This document shows positions 7,448 through 14,506 of a stretch of DNA of 15,391 nucleotides, piece after piece. The DNA is from JAJOKI01 sp964412405. Its GTDB lineage: Archaea; Halobacteriota; UBA148; JAJOKI01. The first letter of the stretch is position 1. Each line of letters starts with the position of its first letter. The notes under the pieces are model-generated. The model made no database searches, had not been told where the DNA came from, and worked only from the letters and a program-made list of their open reading frames with translations. The stretch is taken from NCBI GenBank assembly GCA_964412405.1, contig CAYPOB010000019.1:1-15391 (forward strand), read 5' to 3'. Position numbers and translations under genes: made by a program.

Positions 7448-7607
7448 ACCTTCCCACAACCTGCAGACAGGTTGATCATCAGAACGACCTGTCTACACTT
7501 CGTTCCGACAGGTCATATGGTCCTACTGAACCAACTTTTCGTAAAAGTTTGGTTCAAACGTTCTAATAGAACGTTTTGGTTCAAACATTCCAATGGAACG
7601 TTTTGGT
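7448..7607 (-). other. 160-nt archaeal tRNA intron with bulge-helix-bulge splice motif
   Basis: Exon nucleotides CTTC (7613-7610) pair with intron GAAG (7453-7450), giving the 4-bp central helix. Three-nt bulges UA|A and GU|A carry the cleavage sites. The intron side continues as CCA:TGG, with a further AAC:GTT beyond one mismatch. The rest of the intron is almost entirely hairpins (stems at 7583-7603, 7556-7576, 7529-7554, 7486-7514 and 7458-7473). At 160 nt it is much longer than the usual archaeal tRNA intron. No box C/D guide or endonuclease gene is recognisable. Confidence 0.85.
7551..7604 (-). repeat. Two tandem 27-bp hairpin repeats inside the tRNA intron
   Basis: Units 7551-7577 and 7578-7604 differ at three positions. 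Each encodes a 9-bp stem with a 3-nt loop. One U-A pair in one unit is C-G in the other, and the third difference makes G-U instead of G-C in the transcribed strand. A more diverged third unit lies next to them at 7529-7550. Confidence 0.85.
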
Positions 7608-7663
7608 TAGAAGGCCGGCGCTCTATCCAGACTAAGCCACGAGTCCAGCAAAAGAAATATCGG

Positions 7664-7674
7664 TTTATATATAA
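7664..7674 (-). promoter_or_regulatory. TATA box for tRNA-Arg
   Basis: TTATATATAAA on the minus strand is centred about 23 nt upstream of the mature tRNA 5' end, the expected spacing for an archaeal tRNA promoter. Confidence 0.65.
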
Positions 7675-7687
7675 GAACTTTTGGACG

Positions 7688-7855
7688 TTAGGTTTTGTTA
7701 ACTTGAAGGGCTTTTGAAGTTTCGTTACTCTTCCTCAAAATTTCTTCAACAGTTTTTAGCTCAATTTCCTCTAACTTCACAGTCCACTTCCAAGGTCACT
7801 CGTAACCAGATGGGATTTGATTTGCATGAGGGAACAAAAAGGCGAAATCAAGCAT
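7688..7855 (-). pseudogene. Small ORF overlapping the upstream stop (TAATG), interrupted by an in-frame TGA
   Basis: The ATG at 7855 shares its first base with the TAA of the 155-aa gene. Reading on gives 19 residues, a TGA (7798-7796), then 35 residues starting PWKWTVKLEEIELKTVEE and ending at TAA 7690-7688. Both parts look like protein: aromatic/hydrophobic alternation, then an amphipathic helix. The TGA could be a nonsense mutation (TGG to TGA would restore GYEWPWKW), an assembly error, or recoding. It may also be the C-terminal remnant of a larger PUA/EVE-like gene shifted out of frame from its neighbour. I do not recognise the family. Confidence 0.4.
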
Positions 7856-8322
7856 TACTTCCAAAATTCGTCAATAATCCAAATGGCACTTTGTAAAGCA
7901 GACCTTGCCTTACTTTTATCTCCATTTCCGATCGGTTCGTTATTATTATTATTATTATTATATTTTATCATCTCTGTGGGATCGACTGGTCTGCTCAATT
8001 CCGTAATTTCAGTTATTTTGATCCAAGTTTCCATTTTCCCAAGGTAATCACATCTAAATGGGGGGACATAATTTGATTCTTCATCCCCTTTACTTATAAT
8101 ACCATGAAAAATTCTTTCAATCTTCAGTTTATATTTTACTGCATCTGGCACTATGTATAAATATCCGTTGACGGGTTGTTCCGTATAGCAACGTTTCCAG
8201 CTAGCGCCCCAATATACTGCCCCATTTTCTTTCAGATACTCTTGATGTTTTTCTACATCTCCATAGGGATATTCTTTTCTCTTTTTTGGGGTAACTCCCC
8301 ATACTACGGCTTTTACAGACAT
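7855..8322 (-). CDS. Uncharacterised 155-aa protein with a seven-asparagine tract
   Basis: The family is not firmly recognised. The sequence starts SVKAVVWGVTPKKRKEYP, continues with GAVYWGASWKR....P..GYLYIV...VKYKLKIERI, and then METWIKITEITELSRP. This mix of aromatic beta strands and the K-x-K-I-E-x-I pattern is reminiscent of PUA/EVE-like nucleotide-binding folds, but that is a guess. Near the C-terminus, six AAT codons and one AAC encode seven Asn in a row. The ATG at 8322 is preferred over an in-frame TTG at 8334 because a TATA-like element at 8354-8361 places the transcript start close to 8332. It lies in an AT-richer islet between tRNA-Arg and leuS, which may be acquired DNA. Confidence 0.6.
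   Translation of the reverse strand: MSVKAVVWGVTPKKRKEYPYGDVEKHQEYLKENGAVYWGASWKRCYTEQPVNGYLYIVPDAVKYKLKIERIFHGIISKGDEESNYVPPFRCDYLGKMETWIKITEITELSRPVDPTEMIKYNNNNNNNEPIGNGDKSKARSALQSAIWIIDEFWK
7940..7960. repeat. Trinucleotide microsatellite (TTA)7
   Basis: Seven perfect TTA units lie inside the 155-aa gene, where the other strand reads as Asn codons. Such a tract can change length by slippage in steps of one residue without shifting frame. Confidence 0.9.
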
Positions 8323-8353
8323 TTGTATTATCAATTAAGCACAGTTTTATGTA

Positions 8354-8368
8354 GATATAAACTTTTTC
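8354..8368 (-). promoter_or_regulatory. TATA/BRE-like promoter of the 155-aa gene
   Basis: GAAAAAGTTTATATC on the minus strand combines an A-rich BRE and a TATA element. It lies about 32-46 nt before the ATG at 8322, so the transcript would have a very short leader. Confidence 0.55.
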
Positions 8369-8427
8369 CACGCCGTTTTGTTGTGCATGTGGCATATGTT
8401 TTATGTTTTCAAAATGCGAAGACGCCC

Positions 8428-11165
8428 CTAATACTTACCTATTATCTCATCGGTTAAGCGAGTTAGTTTTTCTTTAAAATCANNNNNNNNNNNNNNNNNN
8501 NNNNNNNNNNNNNNNNNNNNNNNNNNNNNNNNNNNNNNNNNNNNNNNNNNNNNNNNNNNNNNNNNNNNNNNNNNNNNNNNNNTGCAGCTACAAGCTCCAT
8601 GACCCTCCATTTCCAGTCCTCGGCAGTATAGATATGGACAGTTTTCGCCTCCCTTATCCTTGCAACCGCGAATATTTCCTGAACATCTGCAATCACGTCT
8701 TTAATAAATTCTTCCGCTCTTTCGATTTTTTCATCTATCAAGGTCTCATCGTATTGAGGCCATTCTGCCAGCGAAATGAAGTCTTTTTTGCCCAGTTTTT
8801 CCCATATTTCTTCGCAGATGTGGGGCACCAACGGAGCCATCATTTTAGTCTGAACTTCGATGAATTGATTAATCAAATCCATGTTGTACTCACGGGTCCT
8901 TCGGGTATACCATTTCAAGTGCCTCTGCAGGTCGAAGTACCCTTTTTGAAGCGATGTTCTGAACTCCGTATGGTCCATCGCCTCGGTGGTCGCCTTGATA
9001 GTTTTATGGAGGATTGATTGAAACCATCTATCGATATGTCGGGTTGTAATATCGGGCCCAGACCCATACTCAGAATCATAGTTTTCTATTGCGAAATCAT
9101 GCCACTGCTTTAACTTCGAGCCGATGGATTTGGCGAACTCCGTATCCCAGTTGGGATCATCCAGCCCCTCCCCCCCATATATCAGCGTTATTCTGGTCGC
9201 GTCTGCGCCATATGCAGCACATATCTGACGCGATGTGTAAAAATTGCCCTTCGATTTGCTCATCTTCTCTCCATCTACCTTGATGAATCCGTTAACGCCG
9301 ATTCCAGATGGCCAGTATTTCTTTGGGAATATGGCGACATGGTTGAATAGGCAAAAAGTGAGATGATTCTGAACCAGGTCCTTCCCCGAATTTCTGAAGT
9401 CAAACGGATACCAGTATTCGAATTCGGTCCGCATCTGCTTCAGTAAAGCAGGAGATACTCCCACCTCTATGGCAACTTCTTTTATATTCCCCTTTCCAAG
9501 GAATATGTAATCGAAAAAATTATCCGTCAAATTTTCGGCTTTGATGAGGGGGTTCTCGCCCTCTATATAATGGGCAATGGTATAGTATGCCATATAAATC
9601 GTCGAATCCGAAAGAGACTCAATGACCCACTTTCCATCCCATGGAAGCCGGGTGCCCAGGCCGAACTCTCTGGCGCATGCCCAGTCCTTCAACCAGTCGA
9701 TGACATATTCAAATTGCCCTCGAACTTTTTCTGGGTATAGGATTACGCCATTTAGGGCATCATGTACTTTTGCCTTCCATTTTATATCGGAGTAGTTCAA
9801 GAACCACTGGTCTGACACTATTTTTACAATGCATCTGGTCAGGCATCGGCAGATAACCTCTTCAGATAGTTCATAAAACAATATGGCTTTATTCTCTCGA
9901 ATGAAATCCTTGGCAAGAACCTCTTTTACTTCTGAAACCTTCAGTCCGGCATACTTCCCCGTGTTCTTGTTTAGCACACCAGTATGGAATTCTTTTCTGT
10001 AGACGTCTTTTGTAACTTCCTCTAATTTTGGATCGTCCTGCCCTCTTATCTCCATTTTTTCGACGATTTCTATGGCAGGGTGCGCCCCGAAATCCTGGAC
10101 TTCTATCAACGACACTGGCTCTATATCCTCGATGAGGTCTGGCGCCACTCCATATTTTTTCGGGTCATCCCTGATATCTTTAAGAGCGACATAATCATAT
10201 GGGGCATGCGATGGAACCGACATAACTATGCCCGTTCCCGTATCTGGTTCGATGAAGTGCGCCGGCAAAACTGGTACTTTCTTCCCTGTTACGGCATTCG
10301 TAGAATATCTCCCGATGAGTTCTCTGCCTTTAAGATTCCTGGTGACCTTTACGGCGTGCTTTTGCGCGCCCATCTTCTCGATCGATTTTCTGGAGACGAC
10401 CCAGACCTCAGCATCAACCTTCGCCTCGACATAATCTGCATCGGGATTGACCCATATGTTCGTAACCCCAAAGGAGGTCTCTGGCCTGTAAGTCGCGGTT
10501 GGGAGCACCACTCCGTCCATGTGGAACTTGATTAAAAACACCTCCTCTGGAGATGCACCCTCTCCTTTCAATCTTGAATGGTCTCCTGCAGGAGATTTGC
10601 ACTTCGGACACCACACAACCGGATGTTCACCTTTTGTGATGTACCCGCCTTTTTTCAATTTATTAAACTGCCATTTGATAAACGCATCATAATATGGATT
10701 TGCAGATGTCGTGATGAACCTTCTGCGCCAATCTATGCTGGTGCCCATCCTCTTCAGATCATGCATCGTTTCATTGGGAAAGAATGAAACCCAGTACAGT
10801 GGGTCTGCGAATTTAGGTATTTCCTCCTCTTGAATGCCCGTCTGCCTTAAAATCTCGATTTGTTTGGGCTCATTTTCAGCCACCCTCTGTGCAGCAGCGA
10901 CGATGGGCGTGCCCGTACAGTGGAATGCAAAGGGGAAGAGGACATTATATCCGCGCATTCGTTTATATCGCGCAAATACCTCGGCCCTTATCAAAGAAAA
11001 TGCGTGTCCTATGTGAAAGTAGCCATTCATATAGGGATACGGGAAATTTACGAAGAATTTCTCCTTGTTTATATCTACCTCTGCATCGAATATGCCCGCC
11101 CCTTCCCACCGTTTTTGCCACTTCTCGTCGATATTATCGTGGTTCAAATGGACCCTCCGAAACAT
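8428..11165 (-). CDS. leuS: Leucyl-tRNA synthetase, archaeal type, C-terminus interrupted by gap
   Basis: This class I synthetase charges tRNA-Leu in the cytoplasm. Of its sequence, 861 residues are readable before the gap. The HIGH signature is at 51-54 (FHIGHAFS), the Zn-knuckle-like WCPKCKSPAGDHS region follows around 190, the editing domain contains YRPETSFGVTNIWVNP and DTGTGIVMSVPSHAPYD, and KMSKSKGN starts at 634. Archaeal LeuRS usually exceeds 930 residues, so the tail falls in the 100-N gap (8483-8582). Beyond the gap, the frame kept by exactly 100 N gives only ILKKN, whereas another frame gives DFKEKLTRLTDEIIGKY ending at TAG 8428-8430. That second frame looks more like a protein end, but it might belong to another gene. 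leuS starts 15 nt after gfcR. Confidence 0.95.
8483..8582. other. Assembly gap (100 N) inside leuS
   Basis: Exactly 100 N, again a placeholder length. Because 100 is not a multiple of three, the reading frame across it is not meaningful. Confidence 0.95.
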
Positions 11166-11180
11166 GGGATAGGCGTTGGT

Positions 11181-11786
11181 TTACTCAACTCGCCCTACCT
11201 TAATCAGCGAAAGCATGGGCACACCTGCTATTGAGTCCAGCCCCTTCTTATCCATCATAATCACTATTGCGAGCGGTTCTGCGCCCATCTCCTCGAGTAG
11301 TTCCACCGCTTCCTGTACTGTGGCGCCGCTGGTTGTCACGTCATCTACGACGATGCATTTCTTGCCCTCGATTTGAGCGAAATTGTGGCTGATGGTCCCT
11401 TTAACGTTCCGTTTTTCAAGTCCCCCTCGTTGCTTTTTTGGGTGAAGTATTGCCAGCTCCGCACCGAGTTCATCAGCGATCAAAGTCGCAAATGGAATGC
11501 CGCTCAGCATGATGCCCACAACGACATCCACTTCTGCCTCGATCGACTCCAGAACCATATCGGTGAGTGCGCCCGAGATATGCCTCATTCTCTGCGGACT
11601 CTGACCTATCTTGCTCCAGTCGATGAACACATCCTTTGGGGCTGGTGCCTCCTTCTCTTCGACACGGGAGAACAGCCAGGTAGCAGTCTCCTTGGAGACG
11701 TTAAGCTCATCGGCTATTTCGCCCGACATCAATCCCATCTTCTTCAGTTTTATCGCCTTTTTGATAAGTGCGTCGATATTTTTCAT
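11181..11786 (-). CDS. gfcR: GfcR/PyrE-like transcriptional regulator (HTH + phosphoribosyltransferase domain)
   Basis: A 201-aa protein of the archaeal orotate-phosphoribosyltransferase-like family. Residues 17-40 form a helix-turn-helix (MGLMSGEIADELNVSKETATWLFS), and residues about 60-195 form a type I PRTase domain with the PRPP-binding loop CIVVDDVTTSGAT (144-156). Haloarchaeal GfcR, of this architecture, activates sugar-degradation genes and is thought to sense phosphorylated metabolites; whether this protein regulates or catalyses is not shown by sequence. The ATG has AGGAG-type Shine-Dalgarno sequence at 11795-11800. It begins 1 nt after the nob1 stop (TGAGATG) and is followed closely by leuS, so the three genes are probably one operon. 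Confidence 0.88.
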   Translation of the reverse strand: MKNIDALIKKAIKLKKMGLMSGEIADELNVSKETATWLFSRVEEKEAPAPKDVFIDWSKIGQSPQRMRHISGALTDMVLESIEAEVDVVVGIMLSGIPFATLIADELGAELAILHPKKQRGGLEKRNVKGTISHNFAQIEGKKCIVVDDVTTSGATVQEAVELLEEMGAEPLAIVIMMDKKGLDSIAGVPMLSLIKVGRVE

Positions 11787-11787
11787 C

Positions 11788-12303
11788 TCATTCTCTCCTT
11801 CGTCCTGTTACCTTATAGGAGTTGCGACGTATCGCTTTTTTCAGTCTTGACCCACAGATAGGGCATACTATCCCTCTTGTGAAATATCTTCCACAACCAA
11901 TACATCGTTTTTCCCATATTAAAACATCTCGGATTCTTTTCTGCATGATGGGCTTTACTTGAATCCCCATATGAGATGCAACGTTTTGTATAGCGTAGTC
12001 ATCGGTGACCAAATATGTATCTTTGCCCTTGTATTGAAGTGCCTTTGCCAGCAATGCGATGTCGGTTTCGGACAGCATATTAAGGTCGCCGGTTCTTTTT
12101 GCCATCTTTCTGACTGGCTCTATGTAGTGCTGTTCCGCAGGCTCCACCCTCATTCCGGCGCTTTTTGCCAGTTCAAAGGACATAACAGATATCTCGTCTT
12201 TCAATTCATCCATCACTGCCGGTACCGTAATCCGTTCTCCCTCATTTATGCGACATTTGTAGATGAATACAGAGGCATCTAATATCAGTACTTTGGGCAT
12301 CAT
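11788..12303 (-). CDS. nob1: Ribosome-maturation endonuclease Nob1 (PIN domain + zinc ribbon)
   Basis: Nob1 cuts the 3' end of precursor 16S rRNA late in small-subunit assembly. The PIN domain spans about residues 3-115, with the acidic set D9 (LILDAS), E33 (VMDEL), D81 (SETDIALLAKAL) and D101/D102 (VTDDYAIQN). The zinc ribbon has C134/C137 (CIGCGRYF) and C147/C150 (CPICGSRL), followed by a basic RNA-binding tail. The 171-aa length matches archaeal Nob1. Two ATGs open the frame (12303 and 12300) with no ribosome site, which suggests a short or absent leader. A TTTATGAC element at about 12337-12345 could be the TATA box. It is divergent from ribC. Confidence 0.92.
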   Translation of the reverse strand: MMPKVLILDASVFIYKCRINEGERITVPAVMDELKDEISVMSFELAKSAGMRVEPAEQHYIEPVRKMAKRTGDLNMLSETDIALLAKALQYKGKDTYLVTDDYAIQNVASHMGIQVKPIMQKRIRDVLIWEKRCIGCGRYFTRGIVCPICGSRLKKAIRRNSYKVTGRRRE

Positions 12304-12325
12304 AAGGCATTATCTATCTTAAAGA

Positions 12326-12333
12326 CCACGTGG
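12326..12333. promoter_or_regulatory. CCACGTGG palindrome between divergent nob1 and ribC
   Basis: A perfect 8-bp palindrome, set within GACC...GGTC (12324-12339), sits in the 108-bp divergent promoter region, next to the probable nob1 TATA. It may be an operator, but a single 8-mer is weak evidence. Confidence 0.25.
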
Positions 12334-12379
12334 GCGGTCATAAATCTATTCTAAACTCAGAGAGGTCAGGAAAGAAACT

Positions 12380-12387
12380 CTTAAATG
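12380..12387 (+). promoter_or_regulatory. TATA-like element for leaderless ribC
   Basis: CTTAAATG, preceded by purine-rich GAAAGAAA-like sequence, is centred about 28 nt before the ATG at 12412. The expected transcript start therefore falls almost on the start codon. No Shine-Dalgarno is present. Confidence 0.45.
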
Positions 12388-12411
12388 ATATGCATCACAT
12401 ACATTGTAGCG

Positions 12412-12873
12412 ATGAAGGTCGGCATCGCAGATACAACATTCGCGCGCTTTGACATGGGCGCTGCCGCTATCGATGAACTGAAAAAGAATGCATCGATGCG
12501 CATCGAAAGATATACGGTGCCTGGCATCAAAGACCTGCCCGTCGCAGTCAAGAAACTAATCGAAGAGCGCAAGTGTGATATCGTGATGGCACTTGGAATG
12601 CCTGGCGCTACGCCAATAGACAAGACCTGCGCGCATGAAGCATCTCTTGGCTTAATTCAGGCGCAACTGATGATGAACACGCATGTTATAGAGGTGTTCG
12701 TTCATGAGGATGAGGCGAAAGACGATAAAATGTTGGCAGAGTTAGCAGGCCGCAGGACCAGGGAGCATGCGCAGAACGTCATCAAGTTGCTGCTCAAACC
12801 AAAACTGCTCGAAAAAGATGCAGGGATGGGTAAAAGGCAGGGAAGCGAGGATGCAGGACCTTTGAGGCTATAG
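12412..12873 (+). CDS. ribC: Riboflavin synthase, archaeal type
   Basis: This enzyme dismutates two 6,7-dimethyl-8-ribityllumazine molecules to riboflavin. It is the archaeal enzyme, related to lumazine synthase rather than to bacterial RibE. Family blocks are VGIADTTFARFDM (3-15), YTVPGIKDLPVA (34-45), CDIVMALGMPG (55-65), CAHEASLGLIQAQL (73-86), IEVFVHEDEAKDD (93-105) and the C-terminal RQGSEDAGP. The length of 153 aa is typical. An in-frame ATG at 12385 falls within the TATA-like element and would add nine residues absent from relatives, so 12412 is used. ribH follows after 16 nt. Confidence 0.94.
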   Translation: MKVGIADTTFARFDMGAAAIDELKKNASMRIERYTVPGIKDLPVAVKKLIEERKCDIVMALGMPGATPIDKTCAHEASLGLIQAQLMMNTHVIEVFVHEDEAKDDKMLAELAGRRTREHAQNVIKLLLKPKLLEKDAGMGKRQGSEDAGPLRL

Positions 12874-12889
12874 CCTTTAGGAGGATTAG

Positions 12890-13303
12890 ATGGATAAAAT
12901 CAAACTTGGATTTGTCGTGTCGGAATTTAACAGAGACCTGACGCACCAAATGGAATTGTTGGGAAGGGAGCATGCTGGATTTCTAGAAGCGCTAGTGGTA
13001 CGGACTCTTTTAGTACCTGGCGTTTATGACATACCATTGGCTGCGAAGAAATTGGCTAAGGATAATAGCATCGACGCAATTGTCGTTCTTGGCTGTGTTA
13101 TTGAGGGCACAACAGAACATGATGAGGTCATCATGCAGCAAGCGTCCAGAAAGCTCATGGATTTGTCGCTGGAGTTTGAGAAGCCCATTGCATTGGGTAT
13201 ATCCGGTCCAGGAATGAGTAGGATGGAGGCGCACGAGCGCGTTGATTATGCGAAGAGGGCAGTAGAGTCAGCGGTGAAGATGGTACAGCGAATGCGTGAA
13301 TGA
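12890..13303 (+). CDS. ribH: 6,7-dimethyl-8-ribityllumazine synthase
   Basis: Lumazine synthase makes the substrate of RibC from 5-amino-6-ribitylamino-uracil and a four-carbon phosphate; it assembles into large oligomers. Visible sites are the aromatic/substrate loop VVSEFNRDLT (9-18), PGVYDIPLAAKKLA (43-56), and VLGCVIEGTTEHDEVI (66-81), whose His-77 sits in the catalytic-loop region. The C-terminal RVDYAKRAVESAVKM is the usual final helix. The length of 137 aa suits archaeal RibH. A strong AGGAGG lies just before the ATG. Its stop lies 1 nt before the ATG of the following aminotransferase, so ribC-ribH-aminotransferase form one unit. Confidence 0.94.
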   Translation: MDKIKLGFVVSEFNRDLTHQMELLGREHAGFLEALVVRTLLVPGVYDIPLAAKKLAKDNSIDAIVVLGCVIEGTTEHDEVIMQQASRKLMDLSLEFEKPIALGISGPGMSRMEAHERVDYAKRAVESAVKMVQRMRE

Positions 13304-13304
13304 A

Positions 13305-14444
13305 ATGCTCTCGGAACGGGTCAACAGGATAGAAAAATCCGCGACGCTCAGAATATCCGATCTGGCGAATAAACTAAAAGGAGCTGGGAAGGATGTCATC
13401 AGTTTTAGCGTTGGCGAGCCCGACTTTACCACTCCGCAACATATCATAGGTGCCGCAAAGAGGGCGCTGGATGAAGGAAGGACACATTACACGCCGAGTG
13501 CGGGCATACCCGGGCTGAAAGAGGCGATAACCGACAAGTTCAAAGAGAACGGCATCGGCGTATCTCCGAATGAAGTCATCGTAACACCCGGAGCGAAGCA
13601 GGCTATTTTTGAGGCAGTGCTTTCCATACTCAACGAGGGTAACGAGGCAATCTTATTTGACCCTGCATGGGTTTCGTATGAGTCCTGCGTAAAACTGGCA
13701 GGCGCAAGACCTGTGTGGGTTAAAACGGGTGAAGAAAGGGATTTTGTGCCAGACGACTTCCTGGAGTCCATCAATAGGAAGACGAAACTGATCATCGTGA
13801 ACACGCCATGCAATCCAACTGGAGCGGTTTTTGGTGAGTGCATACTCAGTATGGTTGCGGATATTGCAAAGGACCATGACATATTCGTGCTTTCCGATGA
13901 AGTATATGAAAAGATCATCTATGAAGGAAAACATCTCAGCATTGCTTCCTTCGATGGTATGCACGATAGAACCGTCACGGTCAATGGTTTTTCCAAGGCA
14001 TATGCAATGACTGGCTGGCGGCTGGGCTATGCATCCGCTCCGCCAGAGGTCATAGATGCCATGCTCAAGATACAGCAGCACTCCACGAGCTGCGCAACGT
14101 CTTTTGCGCAGTACGGCGCTTTAGAGGCATTGAAAGGTCCGCAGGAATGTATCGCAGAGATGGTGGATGAATTTAAAACGCGCAGAGACATCATCGTTGA
14201 CGGACTCAAGTCGATGGGTTTGGGGTGCAAAAGGCCGGATGGTGCATTCTATGTGTTCGTGAACGTCGCTCGATTCGGAGATGGCATGAGCGTCGCAGAA
14301 CGTTTGCTAAACGAAGGATATGTCGCTGTCACGCCTGGATCTGCATTCGGACCCTATAGTGAAGACTACATCAGAATTTCATATGCCACTTCTCAGGCGC
14401 GCATTTCAGAGGGATTGAACAGAATGAGGGGGGTGTTGGAGTAA
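13305..14444 (+). CDS. Class I pyridoxal-phosphate aminotransferase (aspartate aminotransferase-like)
   Basis: A 379-aa fold-type I aminotransferase. The start MLSERVNRIEKSATLRIS is characteristic of archaeal/thermophile AspAT-like enzymes. Key residues are the substrate loop FSVGEPDFTTP (34-44), Y62 in THYTPSAG, N170 in NTPCNPTGA, D198 and Y201 in LSDEVYEK, the Schiff-base lysine K231 in NGFSKAYAMTGWRLGY with R239, and a C-terminal carboxylate-binding arginine in YIRISYA. Substrate cannot be fixed: aspartate, aromatic or branched amino acids are all possible. The ATG at 13305 is chosen over a GTG at 13296 that overlaps ribH; no strong ribosome site is visible, so coupling to ribH is likely. 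The link to flavin genes may be only transcriptional. Confidence 0.92.
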   Translation: MLSERVNRIEKSATLRISDLANKLKGAGKDVISFSVGEPDFTTPQHIIGAAKRALDEGRTHYTPSAGIPGLKEAITDKFKENGIGVSPNEVIVTPGAKQAIFEAVLSILNEGNEAILFDPAWVSYESCVKLAGARPVWVKTGEERDFVPDDFLESINRKTKLIIVNTPCNPTGAVFGECILSMVADIAKDHDIFVLSDEVYEKIIYEGKHLSIASFDGMHDRTVTVNGFSKAYAMTGWRLGYASAPPEVIDAMLKIQQHSTSCATSFAQYGALEALKGPQECIAEMVDEFKTRRDIIVDGLKSMGLGCKRPDGAFYVFVNVARFGDGMSVAERLLNEGYVAVTPGSAFGPYSEDYIRISYATSQARISEGLNRMRGVLE

Positions 14445-14452
14445 CCACAGAG

Positions 14453-14470
14453 CTTATATACACATATATC
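14453..14470 (+). promoter_or_regulatory. TATA elements for the HtpX-like gene
   Basis: CTTATATAC (14453-14461) and a second ATATATC (14464-14470) lie 37-54 nt before the ATG at 14507. Transcription from about 14482-14492 would give a short leader that contains the ribosome site GGTGAT. Confidence 0.5.
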
Positions 14471-14506
14471 TTAATATGATACTCTAAATTAAATGGTGAT
14501 CGTTAA

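Larger units (their letters stand above)
7412..7646 (-). tRNA. tRNA-Arg (anticodon UCU), interrupted by an intron
   Basis: Reading the minus strand, exon 1 (7646-7608) has acceptor strand GGACTCG, a 4-bp D stem (GCTT/GAGC), anticodon strand CCGGC and loop CTTCTA with anticodon TCT. Exon 2 (7447-7412) has A38, GCCGG, variable GGGTC, T arm GAGGG-TTCAAAT-CCCTC, acceptor CGGGTCC and discriminator G. All stems pair, with one G-U in the acceptor. No CCA is encoded. The intron lies after position 37, the canonical archaeal site. TTTT follows within 1-5 nt of the 3' end and may serve as terminator. It converges on the DUF2070 gene with almost no spacer. Confidence 0.93.

Noticed and set aside
6655..7479. 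Leftward 274-aa open frame
   Set aside because: It is antisense to the DUF2070 gene, with Ser/Ile/Thr-rich low-complexity composition typical of a shadow frame.
7474..7490. Box C/D guide RNA inside the tRNA intron (CTGATGA)
   Set aside because: The first base of box C is not a purine, the possible box D overlaps it, and no second C'/D' pair is correctly placed.
7529..7604. CRISPR-like array
   Set aside because: The units are directly contiguous with no spacers, number only two or three, and fold as part of a tRNA intron.
7427..7717. Rightward 96-aa open frame with repeated WFKRSNRTFWFKHSN-like segments
   Set aside because: It is antisense to the tRNA and its intron; the apparent protein repeat is just the 27-bp intron repeat read through.
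7796..7798. Selenocysteine codon
   Set aside because: The residue context (GYE-x-PWKW) is not Cys-like, and no selenoprotein family or insertion element is recognisable; nonsense mutation or error is simpler.
8463..8482. ILKKN as the true LeuRS C-terminus
   Set aside because: That frame depends on the gap being exactly 100 nt, which is only a placeholder length.
11373..11861. Rightward 162-aa open frame
   Set aside because: It is antisense to gfcR and the end of nob1, both clear family members, and has no ribosome site.
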